Below, piece after piece: positions 24,690-32,400 of a stretch of 64,000 nt of DNA; within the stretch, counting starts at the first letter, position 1, and the number at the start of each line of letters is the position of its first letter. This DNA comes from JANMOK01 sp031415055 (GTDB lineage: Bacteria; Pseudomonadota; Alphaproteobacteria; Rhodobacterales; Rhodobacteraceae). The notes beneath the pieces are model-generated. The model was not told the DNA's origin. It saw only the letters and a program-made list of their open reading frames with translations, and made no database searches. Made by a program: the position numbers and the translations under genes. Location: the NCBI GenBank assembly GCA_031415055.1, contig JANOQZ010000004.1, positions 34,322-98,321 of the forward strand. The letters are read 5' to 3'.

Positions 24690-25502
24690 ATGCCGCTTGC
24701 TAATTCTGCGCTTTCCATGTCTGAATCGGTGGCGGCACTGTTGCCGTATTTGCGGCGCTATGCCCGGGCGCTGACTGGCAGTCAGGCGACGGGTGATCGC
24801 TATGCCGCGACAACGCTGGAAGCGCTGCTGTTGGATCGTTCGGTATTTGAACAAGGGTTCTCGCCCAAAGTCGCGCTGTATCGAACGTTTCACGTTATCT
24901 GGACAAGTTCAGGGGCACCAATCGACGAGCGTGAGTCTGGAATTGCAGCGCGCGCACAGAAACATTTGCGTAATCTGACTTTGAACACCCGTGAAGTGCT
25001 GTTGTTGAAAACGATTGAGGAGTTCAGCAGCGACGACATTGCCCGCGTCATCGGCACGGATCTTGCCGAAGTCGCCCATCTATTGGGGATTGCCCTTGTC
25101 GAAATGGCGGAAAGCGTGACCGGCAGCGTTTTGGTTATCGAAGACGAAGCCATAATTGCCCTTGATCTGCAGCATATTCTTGCTGACATGGGAAATTCGG
25201 TCACCGGCGTCGCCCGAACCCATGCGGGAGCAGTGCAGCTAGCCAGTAAAGAAAAACCTGATTTGATCCTGTCGGATATCCAGCTTGCCGATGGGTCTTC
25301 CGGCATCAATGCGGTCAACGAAATCTTGGAAGCTGCAGGTCCCATACCAGTGATTTTCATCACGGCATTTCCCGAACGATTGTTGACTGGTGAACGCCCG
25401 GAGCCGGCGTTTGTTATCACGAAGCCTTACAGTGAAGAGCAGGTTCGTTCGGCTGTGAGCCAAGCCATGTTCTTTTCGTCGACCGAGACACTTGCCAACT
25501 GA
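24690..25502 (+). CDS. phyR: General stress response regulator PhyR (sigma-like domain plus receiver)
   Basis: A 270-residue protein with an N-terminal EcfG-like sigma domain (about 10-140; LLPYLRRYARALTGSQATGD and NTREVLLLKTIEEFSSDDIARVIG) and a C-terminal receiver domain (about 146-262). The receiver has the acidic pair EDE at 151-153, phospho-acceptor Asp196 (LILSDIQLAD), Thr in VIFITAF and Lys in VITKPYS. When phosphorylated it releases the sigma-like domain, which captures NepR and frees EcfG. Start choice: AAGGA at 24677-24681 fits ATG 24690; ATG 24681 would overlap the ribosome-binding site, and ATG 24717 is a possible shorter start. It diverges from nepR-ecfG. Confidence 0.94.
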   Translation: MPLANSALSMSESVAALLPYLRRYARALTGSQATGDRYAATTLEALLLDRSVFEQGFSPKVALYRTFHVIWTSSGAPIDERESGIAARAQKHLRNLTLNTREVLLLKTIEEFSSDDIARVIGTDLAEVAHLLGIALVEMAESVTGSVLVIEDEAIIALDLQHILADMGNSVTGVARTHAGAVQLASKEKPDLILSDIQLADGSSGINAVNEILEAAGPIPVIFITAFPERLLTGERPEPAFVITKPYSEEQVRSAVSQAMFFSSTETLAN

Positions 25503-25508
25503 TCAGTG

Positions 25509-25552
25509 AAAAAACACCCCACCGTTGCCGGGTTGGCCGGAACGGCGGGGTG
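25509..25552 (-). terminator. Rho-independent terminator for dps
   Basis: Read on the minus strand, a GC-rich hairpin (CACCCCGCCGTTCCGG pairing with CCGGCAACGGTGGGGTG, one bulged base and one G-T pair) is followed by TTTTTT, 17 nt after the dps stop. On the plus strand the same hairpin lies after the phyR stop but lacks a T run, so it is primarily the dps terminator. Confidence 0.85.
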
Positions 25553-25568
25553 AGCGAGCAGGTACTCA

Positions 25569-26066
25569 TTACGCGCATAGAAGGGCTTTCAACATCCAGA
25601 TTGCTTTTTCGTGAAATGCCGAGCGTCCGGTGGCAAGATCTGCCGTAACAGGGTCGTTGTTTTTCGTGGCCAGCGCAATCAAGGTATGCAAGTCTTTGGC
25701 TATTGTCTGGTGGTCTTCAATCAGGTCGCTTACCATGTCGTGAGCTGAGAAATTCGCATGATCCTTGTCGGCTTCAAGCGGCGATACGATTGCTTTTGGT
25801 GTCATCGGGGCAAGCTGGCCCAAGGCGCGGATGCGTTCAGCCAACAGATCGGTGGCTTCAAACAAGTTTTGGTATTGACCTTCGGTCAATTGATGGATCG
25901 CCATGAAAAGCGGTCCATTGACATTCCAATGATAGGCGTGAGTTTTGAGCAACAGGCGATAGGTTTCACCCAGAATCAGGGCCAATTCCCGACCAACCTG
26001 TTTCGGCTGTTCGACCCCGGTTTTGATCGGAATTGATTTGGCAACGGTTTTCAGAAAGTCTGACAT
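25569..26066 (-). CDS. dps: Dps-family ferritin-like DNA-binding stress protein
   Basis: A 165-residue protein of normal length. The ferroxidase signature is plain: HAYHWNVNGPLFMAIHQLTE, then QYQNLFEATDLLAERIRALG, giving the His and Asp/Glu ligands shared between subunits. Dps forms a dodecamer that oxidises and stores iron and protects DNA in oxidative stress. ATG 26066 is chosen because AGGAG precedes it by 7 nt; the longer frame upstream lacks Dps features. An imperfect EcfG-like site (CGAAC-N16-AGTT, minus strand, 26127-26103) is upstream, so stress control is plausible but weaker than for its neighbours. A strong terminator follows. Confidence 0.9.
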   Translation of the reverse strand: MSDFLKTVAKSIPIKTGVEQPKQVGRELALILGETYRLLLKTHAYHWNVNGPLFMAIHQLTEGQYQNLFEATDLLAERIRALGQLAPMTPKAIVSPLEADKDHANFSAHDMVSDLIEDHQTIAKDLHTLIALATKNNDPVTADLATGRSAFHEKAIWMLKALLCA

Positions 26067-26136
26067 TGATTGTCTCCTGCAATGATAATGGATTGGGAGT
26101 TCAACTCTGCTTGCGTCGCTTAGTTCGCGCCAAGTA

Positions 26137-26310
26137 TCAATTCGGCGGTTTGCCTTGGATTGCTCGCGCAATCATAGCAACGACGAAAAGGCCAAAAAAC
26201 ACGACAAAAAGAATTTGCGCAATACCTGCGGAAGCGCTGGCGATGCCGGTAAATCCGAAGACCCCGGCCACCAGCGCGATGGCTAGAAAAGTCAGTGCCC
26301 AGGTTAACAT
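26137..26310 (-). CDS. DUF1328 small membrane protein (YtjA type)
   Basis: A 57-residue protein with two hydrophobic helices: MLTWALTFLAIALVAGVFGF followed by TGIASASAGIAQILFVVFFGLFVV and a basic end, ARAIQGKPPN. The A-G-V-F-G-F-TGIA pattern is the DUF1328 hallmark. Its function is unknown, and such proteins are often stress induced. A GGAGGT ribosome-binding site lies 6 nt before ATG 26310; the long upstream extension of the frame covers the promoter and is rejected. A perfect EcfG promoter stands 57 nt upstream. Confidence 0.85.
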   Translation of the reverse strand: MLTWALTFLAIALVAGVFGFTGIASASAGIAQILFVVFFGLFVVAMIARAIQGKPPN

Positions 26311-26366
26311 TATCACCTCCGTGCAATGCAATTTCGATGCGCTGCTAAACAACGCATTCAAAAGTA

Positions 26367-26391
26367 AACGATTTTTTGGGCGATTAGTTCC
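26367..26391 (-). promoter_or_regulatory. EcfG-dependent promoter for the DUF1328 gene
   Basis: On the minus strand GGAAC (26391-26387), a 16-nt spacer and CGTT (26370-26367), an exact match. It is back to back with the plus-strand site at 26425. Confidence 0.8.
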
Positions 26392-26424
26392 CGACCCACA
26401 GCGGCAAGCCTCGGTTAATGCAAG

Positions 26425-26450
26425 GGAACCAAGTTGACTGCTGAGGCGTT
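26425..26450 (+). promoter_or_regulatory. EcfG-dependent promoter for the DUF883 and holin-like genes
   Basis: GGAAC (26425-26429), a 17-nt spacer and CGTT (26447-26450), an exact match 33 nt upstream of the ATG at 26483. Confidence 0.8.
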
Positions 26451-26482
26451 GTGAAACTGAACCAACGAAATGGAGATTTATC

Positions 26483-26803
26483 ATGCCACGTTTAGAAACC
26501 GTAGACGCTGTTACCGCCTCAGACATCGGTGCCCAGATCCGTGCCTTGAAAGCAGACGTCGCCGCGTTGACTGTGACGCTGGGTCAATACGCCCAAGCAC
26601 AAAAAAACAACATGACCAATGCAGCCAGCGACGGTATGCACGCTTTGCGTGATCGCGCTGTCGATCAGGTAGATGCCGCGCGGCTGATGGGTGAAAAGTC
26701 CTATGCCAATGCCGAAAATATGGTTCGCAACCATCCTGCAGGATCAATCGCGGTCGCTGCTGGTGTCGGATTTCTTGTCGGAATGGTGGCGACGCGCCGC
26801 TAG
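26483..26803 (+). CDS. DUF883/ElaB-YqjD family membrane-anchored stress protein
   Basis: A 106-residue protein. A soluble amphipathic helical part (IRALKADVAALTVTLGQYAQ and RDRAVDQVDAARLMGEKSY) is followed by the family signature VRNHPAGSIAVAAGVGFLVG and a C-terminal MVATRR. E. coli YqjD of this family is a tail-anchored, ribosome-associated stationary-phase protein; the same role here is inference. A GGAGA ribosome-binding site precedes the ATG, and an EcfG promoter lies just upstream. The holin-like gene follows after 9 nt, matching the common yqjD-yqjE pairing. Confidence 0.85.
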   Translation: MPRLETVDAVTASDIGAQIRALKADVAALTVTLGQYAQAQKNNMTNAASDGMHALRDRAVDQVDAARLMGEKSYANAENMVRNHPAGSIAVAAGVGFLVGMVATRR

Positions 26804-26812
26804 GAGTTGACG

Positions 26813-27169
26813 ATGTTCAATTCGCTTGTGCATTCCGCCAGCATAGCTGCCAAGAACACCGCAATCGGTTTTCTTGGCACCGCTCTGGCGTTGATCGGAA
26901 TCGGGTTCCTGACGGCCGCGCTGTGGATAGGATTGTCGCAAGCCTATGGCGCGCAGATCGGCGCAACTATAATCGGATCGCTTTATATCGCCATTGGGAT
27001 AGTCGTTCTTGTTGTTCTGCATCATCATGGCGGCCCAAAAGTAGCTGTTGCCGCCCCGCAAAGCCAAATCGCATCGCTGACACCGATGCAAAGTGTGGTT
27101 GTGGCCTTCATGCAAGGGCTTGATGCCGCCAGTATTGCCAAAAGGCATGGTGGTTTCGGTGAATCTTAG
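26813..27169 (+). CDS. Holin-like (YqjE/Holin-X type) membrane protein
   Basis: A 118-residue protein with two membrane helices (IGFLGTALALIGIGFLTAAL and IGATIIGSLYIAIGIVVLVV), followed by a histidine run (HHHGG) and a cytoplasmic tail (TPMQSVVVAFMQGLDAASIAK). It resembles proteins annotated as phage holin family, which outside phages pair with DUF883 genes in stress operons. ATG 26813 has AGGAG 8 nt upstream; an in-frame TTG at 26807 is less likely. No lysis cassette is nearby, so a phage origin is not supported. Confidence 0.78.
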   Translation: MFNSLVHSASIAAKNTAIGFLGTALALIGIGFLTAALWIGLSQAYGAQIGATIIGSLYIAIGIVVLVVLHHHGGPKVAVAAPQSQIASLTPMQSVVVAFMQGLDAASIAKRHGGFGES

Positions 27170-27257
27170 CGGGTGATGGCGGAGCATGTTCCGTTTCGCC
27201 CGCGTTGCTAAAAGAGTCGCCGGTAATCTTCAGCGTGACATTTTCCAACAAAAAAAG

Positions 27258-27302
27258 CGGCGGTTTGCCAGTCGATTACGCGTCGGCCAAACCGCCGATT
27301 TT
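27258..27302. terminator. Hairpin terminator after the DUF883-holin operon
   Basis: CGGCGGTTTG (27258-27267) pairs perfectly with CAAACCGCCG (27288-27297) around a 20-nt loop, preceded by AAAAAA and followed by ATTTTC. It can end transcription of the stress operon and separates it from the cytochrome operon. The rest of the 284-nt gap 27170-27453 holds no visible gene. Confidence 0.65.
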
Positions 27303-27453
27303 CAACAACGAACAGTGAGACGTTGGTTCGTATAACTGTATGCGAACAGTAAATGTTTCATTGTTGACAATTTTGTGATAGGACGGTCGGACATTAGGTT
27401 CGCGGTTTTTCAAGAGTTGTTTTAGTCGCTTTGCCCTTTTTTGGAGGCGTCAA

Positions 27454-29880
27454 ATGCGGTCTTTCTTGGCTTCGGTTTTTGCCGTTTTGGCTGTTTTGAT
27501 AGGAAGCAGCGAGCCGGTTTCGGCGCAGAGCATGTTGAGCCCTGACTATGTTGCGACTGAAAAGACCTATACGGATTCTGAACGCGCGGGCCGAGAAATT
27601 TGGTTCTTCGCCACCGCTTTCAACGACCGGTTTTTCACTTATTCCTATCCGCAGCGTTTGGGGGCGGCGATTGACTGGTATGCGATATTGGGCGCGCCGT
27701 TCAAAGCCGATTTGTTCCAAGCATGGGGGGCTATTCCCGATCCGGATTGCTGCATTCCAGGTGATCCGAATTGTCCGGCCAAGGACTTGAGCCAGACTTA
27801 TGGCTTCCAGTGGTGTCTGGGTGACGAAGATCTATTGGAACATGTCGGCAAGCAGGGATATATCGATCCGGCCTGTGCATTCGCCGACGGGCCTTATTCG
27901 GCCAGTTTGTTGCCAGAAGATTTGGCACAACGGCAAAGCGGCTGCGATTTGCGCTATGGCACCTCGACCGGGGTTTTGGGTATTCGCAAATTCCCCAACC
28001 CGCGCTTTGATGCGGCGGCTTGGGGGGCGTTGAACAATGGCTCGACGAATTGGGACGGCTATCGCAAGCTGATGTCAGCAGACGCGGCGGACCCAGATAG
28101 CCGCACGTCGCGGTTGTTTGATGGGTCCATTGAGCCGCCGTTCACCATTGGGCTGGCCTGTGGTTCGTGCCATATCGCCTATGATCCGATCAAACCACCG
28201 GATGATCCGAACAATCCCGAATGGGCCAATATCGACGGTTTGGTGGGCAATCAGTACAGCCGGATTTCCAATCTGCTGGGTTCGGGGATGGCACCAAACT
28301 CGCTCGAATGGCAGTTGATCGCGCGGGCGCGGCCGGGAATTGTCGACACTTCGGCCTTGGCGATGGATCATGTCAGTAATCCCGGCACAATGAATGCGGT
28401 GATCAATTATGCGCGCCGTCCACTGCACGAACACGAGGTGCTGAAATGGCGCCGGTTTGAGGGAACATGTGCTGCGGATGCCGACCCTTTGGCCTGTTGG
28501 TGTGACCCAGATCACGAGGGAAAATGTTGGCAACGTTCAATTGCTACCGAGTTAACGCCACATATTTTGAAGGGTGGTGAGGATGATATTGGCTATTTGG
28601 AAGGGATACAGCGGGTCTATTTCAACATCGGGTCATGTGCGGAGCAATGTTGGCTGAACCATATTCCCGATTTGCGGATGGTTGACCCGGATCAGCGGAA
28701 TTTCGGTTCATCGCCGTTTGACATTGGTCAATGTCGGCGTGATTGCGCGTCGTTCCGGGCGATTGAAGATAGGCTGGGCAATATCGCCGATTTTTTCATG
28801 TCAGCGCGTCCGTCGGATTTGTGGGAGGCACGGGGTTTGCCCGGGCTGAAAGAATTGGTGGCGGCGTTGGATGCCGAAACTTTCCCGGGCGCAGTTAGTG
28901 AAGGCCGCAATGTGTTTGCGGCCAATTGCGCGTCGTGTCATTCCAGTCAGGCCGGACCTTATGACGCGGTGGATTTTATGGCCACCGATCCGGCGAACCC
29001 AAAATTGCGGCTGGATTGGCTGGGCAATGATGAATTGTCATTGGCCAGCGAGATTGGCACCGACGGGGCAAGGGCGCTGCATTCCAACCATCTGCCGGGC
29101 CATGTGTGGAGCCAATATGCCTCGCTTGATCAAAGCAAGCGCTCGGCAGACCCTGCGATGGACGAAGTGATGCACGGGGCGGGGCGCGGCTATTATCGCA
29201 ACGTCTCGCTGCTGTCTGTTTGGGCGCATGCGCCGTTCATGCATAACAACGCGATTGGACCGGAAATATGCGGCAAACCTTTGGATAAATCGCATGATTT
29301 CTATGTGTCGCCTTATGTCGATGCGCATGGGAAATCGCTGGCCGATCCGCCGCCTTGCTTGGCATACGACCCCAGTGTTGGAGGGCGATACAAGGTGTTC
29401 TTGGCGTCGATGCGGGAATTGCTTTACCCCGACCAACGAGTACCGAAGCAATTTCTGCTGAGCGAAGACATTCTCTATGACATCGCGCCGAAGATTGAAG
29501 TGGGGGATTTTGCCACAGGCCTGACTTTGCGTATTCCGGCGGGCACCTCGGCGCGGGCGGTCAACTCGCTGCGTTATAAGGACTTGATCCAAGACGTGGT
29601 GATTGTCGGGCGTGATGCCGATGTGTTGTCTGCGAAATATGAAGGTATTCTTTCGAACGAGCAGATCGCCGATTTGACGGCGAAGTTGCAGGGTTTCAAA
29701 GTGCAAATACTAGCTTTGAAACCCGGCGCGGTTCTGGATTTGGTTGGCGACCGGTTGGGGTTTATTCAGCAATATTATTCCAATGCGTTGGATCCGATTG
29801 AAAATTCTGGCCACCGATTTGGCGAGGCGTTGAGCGATAGGCAGAAACAGGCGCTCACCGCGTTTATGGCGACTTTGTAG
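27454..29880 (+). CDS. Large periplasmic di-haem c-type protein, MauG/peroxidase-like fold, Cys-rich
   Basis: An 808-residue exported protein with a signal peptide ending at about residue 25 (PVSAQ). There are two c-type haem sites, CGSCH at 236-240 and CASCH at 492-496, with a MauG-like downstream segment LLSVWAHAPFMHNNAIGPEIC in place of the LRAPYLHNGS motif of its two relatives downstream. It is unusually rich in extra cysteines (DCCIPGDPNC, CAADADPLACWC, CAEQCW, CRRDC), suggesting several disulfides. The final 200 residues are a separate region, perhaps ligand binding. GGAGG lies 7 nt before the ATG. It heads a five-gene operon. The haem sites are certain; peroxidase versus oxygenase activity is open. 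Confidence 0.83.
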   Translation: MRSFLASVFAVLAVLIGSSEPVSAQSMLSPDYVATEKTYTDSERAGREIWFFATAFNDRFFTYSYPQRLGAAIDWYAILGAPFKADLFQAWGAIPDPDCCIPGDPNCPAKDLSQTYGFQWCLGDEDLLEHVGKQGYIDPACAFADGPYSASLLPEDLAQRQSGCDLRYGTSTGVLGIRKFPNPRFDAAAWGALNNGSTNWDGYRKLMSADAADPDSRTSRLFDGSIEPPFTIGLACGSCHIAYDPIKPPDDPNNPEWANIDGLVGNQYSRISNLLGSGMAPNSLEWQLIARARPGIVDTSALAMDHVSNPGTMNAVINYARRPLHEHEVLKWRRFEGTCAADADPLACWCDPDHEGKCWQRSIATELTPHILKGGEDDIGYLEGIQRVYFNIGSCAEQCWLNHIPDLRMVDPDQRNFGSSPFDIGQCRRDCASFRAIEDRLGNIADFFMSARPSDLWEARGLPGLKELVAALDAETFPGAVSEGRNVFAANCASCHSSQAGPYDAVDFMATDPANPKLRLDWLGNDELSLASEIGTDGARALHSNHLPGHVWSQYASLDQSKRSADPAMDEVMHGAGRGYYRNVSLLSVWAHAPFMHNNAIGPEICGKPLDKSHDFYVSPYVDAHGKSLADPPPCLAYDPSVGGRYKVFLASMRELLYPDQRVPKQFLLSEDILYDIAPKIEVGDFATGLTLRIPAGTSARAVNSLRYKDLIQDVVIVGRDADVLSAKYEGILSNEQIADLTAKLQGFKVQILALKPGAVLDLVGDRLGFIQQYYSNALDPIENSGHRFGEALSDRQKQALTAFMATL

Positions 29881-29889
29881 GGGCGGGCG

Positions 29890-30834
29890 ATGAAAAAACG
29901 TTTGTCTTTGGGTGTATTGGCGGTGGTGATTTTAGGCTGGCTGGGCCTGTATTATGGACCGGGGTTGCTGGTTTCGGCCCCTGATATTTCGTTCGGGCCG
30001 ACGTGGGACGAAGCACTCGCCGACCCCGACAATGCTCTGCGAAAATACCCCTATGATCTGGCGCGACTTGAGCAGGGGTATCCGCTGAGCCGGGCGGATT
30101 TGCTGCAACTGACGCCGGAAAATCTGAAGGCGTTGAGCCAAGATCAGTTGGACCAGATTTATGGTCGGCTGACTGCCGGGCCTATTCCAGATGGGCCGTA
30201 TCTGGGCAGTTTGATATTCTCGCGCGATGGGTCGGGTCGGGACGTGCCACGTTTGCAGAATGTTTTGGGTGGGGTAATAGGCAAGGTTTCGGCAGAAAAA
30301 ATCAAAGCGATCGAGCGGGCCGGCGAGTTGTTGTGGAAAGGCAAGATATTTTACCGCAATGAGCGGGTCTTGCGCAATTTCATCGAAGATTTGACATTAT
30401 TTACCCCGCTGATCGACGACGTTACGGCTTTGCCCAAGGACACAGTGCCGCGCGAGGGCATGTTGGCTTGGATATGGCCGACGACCGAAGTCTATCTCAT
30501 GTTCCCCGCCAAGTTGTATTGCGGCCAAAGCCTTATGGATGGGCGGCGCGAAAGCGTGATCATCGACTATGCCTATGGCGACAAACTGCCGTTGTATCAG
30601 CAGCATCCGGATTCTTTGGCGGGGCGCAATGGACTGCGAATCCGTGATGAAATACGTATGATCCGCCCGGGATTCTATATCGGGCGGGCCTATTCGAACC
30701 GAATATTTCTGGTGAATTTCTTTCTGTACAACGCTGAAATTGCCGAGGCCGAATTGTCGGCGTTCACTGCTGGCGACGCCTTGAGCGAAGATTGCTGGAC
30801 TGGCGAACAATCCCGCGTTTCGCAATTGCCATGA
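29890..30834 (+). CDS. Membrane-anchored periplasmic protein of unknown function
   Basis: A 314-residue protein with one N-terminal membrane helix (LGVLAVVILGWLGLYYGPGL) and a periplasmic body. The C-terminal half reads like a beta-rich ligand-binding domain (GMLAWIWPTTEVYLMFPAKL and GFYIGRAYSNRIFLVNFFLY). Only Cys in YCGQS and EDCW remain after export, possibly a disulfide. I do not recognise a family. The gene lies between di-haem protein genes, 9 nt after the first and overlapping the second by ATGA, so it is probably a partner that holds or delivers a hydrophobic substrate (inference). Confidence 0.75.
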   Translation: MKKRLSLGVLAVVILGWLGLYYGPGLLVSAPDISFGPTWDEALADPDNALRKYPYDLARLEQGYPLSRADLLQLTPENLKALSQDQLDQIYGRLTAGPIPDGPYLGSLIFSRDGSGRDVPRLQNVLGGVIGKVSAEKIKAIERAGELLWKGKIFYRNERVLRNFIEDLTLFTPLIDDVTALPKDTVPREGMLAWIWPTTEVYLMFPAKLYCGQSLMDGRRESVIIDYAYGDKLPLYQQHPDSLAGRNGLRIRDEIRMIRPGFYIGRAYSNRIFLVNFFLYNAEIAEAELSAFTAGDALSEDCWTGEQSRVSQLP

Positions 30835-32390
30835 GCGAAACCAACACAGCTTTTGGCTGGAAAGTTGCATTTTTCGCGCTGGTATTTGTCGGCTATGGGG
30901 TTTGGGTTTTCTTCTACTTATGGACCTCGGATTGGCCCGAGCGGTTTGAAGACAATGCTGCCGCTTTCAAATATGGCTCGACGGGTGGCGACAAGAATTT
31001 CGGTCTGCCCTATGTGATTTGGCGGGTTTTGCCGGAGGTGTTTCCGGAACTGTTGCCGGATCCGAATGGGCCGAAGGACTATTCGCAATTTGGATTTATC
31101 AGCGAAACGCTAGGGCAGCAGCCCGAAAATGGCTTGCGCTTCGAGCGACCGGTGGGGACGTCGCTGCGGTACTATCAAGGCATCGAGCGGATTTTCCTGA
31201 ATTGCGCCGCTTGTCACACTGGCCAAGTGACATTGGCGGATGGCAAGCAGGAAATTTATCTGGGCATGCCTGCCAACACAGTGAATTTGCAGGCGTTCCA
31301 GACCTTCCTGACCAAGGCCGCCGAAAGCCCGAAGTTCAACGCTGAAGTCATATTGGCAGCCATCGACAAGCAGGAGTTGGCATTAAGTCCGCTGAACTGG
31401 TTCTTGCTGTGGTGGAAGGGCATTGATTTGATGCGCGAGCGCCTGTTGCTGGTTGGCGGGCGATTGAACTTTGGCGATTATCAGCCGGAGTTTGGGCCAG
31501 GCCGGTTTGACACGTTTTCCTCGGCCAAGGCGTTGTTCAATTGGCCGAGCGACAAGATTACGTCAAGTGAGCGGGTTGGCGTGGTCGATTTCCCCTCGAT
31601 CTGGTTGCAAGGCCAACGCGTGGGGATGAACCTGCATTGGGACGGTAACAATGTGAAATTGAGCGAGCGTGATCGGTCGGCTTCATATGGCACAGGGGGC
31701 ACGCCTCCGCTGTTGGATCGGGAATATTTGTTGAAGGTTGAGACGTGGTTGCAGAATCTGGAGCCACCGAAATTTCCCGGCACGATTGACGGAAAAAATT
31801 CTGCGGCTGGTAAGATAATTTATGACAATGAATGCGCGTCTTGTCATGGCTTGAATGGTCAGGACTTTGCCGAGGGACAGGGCCAGTTAGGCGCGGTAAT
31901 TGACATTGCAGCAATTGGCACTGACCGAGCGCGGCTGGACAATTTCACCTTTGATTTGAGCGTCAATGAGGGACAACTTTACGCGCTTTGGGGTGAGGAG
32001 CGGTTCGCCAATTTCCGCAAGACCAATGGCTATGCGGCTGCTCCGCTGGACGGCATTTGGTTGCGGGCACCGTATTTGCACAATGGTTCGGTGCCGACTT
32101 TGTGGGATTTGTTGTTGCCGCCGGATCAACGACCCGTGCGGTTCAATCGCGGCACGACCACGTATGATTGGAAGAATGTCGGGTTTGTCGCAGACGCGCC
32201 GATCGATGCGAAAGGATTGTGCTTTGTGACGCGCGGGGATGCGGAATCCGCTTGCTCCACACCTCCCGACAATCACGGAATTTGCGCGGCGGGTGCGTGT
32301 TTTGGCAATGGCAACCAAGGGCATGAATACGGCATTTTGTTGGACGATGACAAGAAGCGTCAGTTGATTGAGTATCTCAAAACCTTTTGA
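30831..32390 (+). CDS. Membrane-anchored di-haem c-type protein, MauG/RoxA-like, copy 2
   Basis: A 519-residue protein with an N-terminal membrane anchor (VAFFALVFVGYGVWVFFYLW) and a periplasmic body. Haem motifs are CAACH at 125-129 and CASCH at 335-339. A strong signature APYLHNGSVPTLWDLLLP near 412 and the ending GHEYGILLDDDKKRQLIEYL are shared with rubber oxygenase RoxA relatives and with the proteobacterial di-haem oxygenases called cytochrome c peroxidase-like. That group activates O2 or peroxide at one haem. Its ATG overlaps the preceding stop (ATGA). The copy at 32401 is its closest relative in the window. The substrate is unknown; a lipid is inferred from the downstream phospholipase. 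Confidence 0.85.
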   Translation: MSETNTAFGWKVAFFALVFVGYGVWVFFYLWTSDWPERFEDNAAAFKYGSTGGDKNFGLPYVIWRVLPEVFPELLPDPNGPKDYSQFGFISETLGQQPENGLRFERPVGTSLRYYQGIERIFLNCAACHTGQVTLADGKQEIYLGMPANTVNLQAFQTFLTKAAESPKFNAEVILAAIDKQELALSPLNWFLLWWKGIDLMRERLLLVGGRLNFGDYQPEFGPGRFDTFSSAKALFNWPSDKITSSERVGVVDFPSIWLQGQRVGMNLHWDGNNVKLSERDRSASYGTGGTPPLLDREYLLKVETWLQNLEPPKFPGTIDGKNSAAGKIIYDNECASCHGLNGQDFAEGQGQLGAVIDIAAIGTDRARLDNFTFDLSVNEGQLYALWGEERFANFRKTNGYAAAPLDGIWLRAPYLHNGSVPTLWDLLLPPDQRPVRFNRGTTTYDWKNVGFVADAPIDAKGLCFVTRGDAESACSTPPDNHGICAAGACFGNGNQGHEYGILLDDDKKRQLIEYLKTF

Positions 32391-32400
32391 GGGAGCGGAG

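Noticed and set aside
26103..26127. EcfG promoter for dps on the minus strand (CGAAC-N16-AGTT)
   Set aside because: Both boxes deviate from consensus, so it is mentioned with dps but not listed as a promoter.
26813..27169. Holin-like gene as a sign of a prophage
   Set aside because: It pairs with a DUF883 gene under a stress promoter; no integrase, endolysin or structural phage gene is near.
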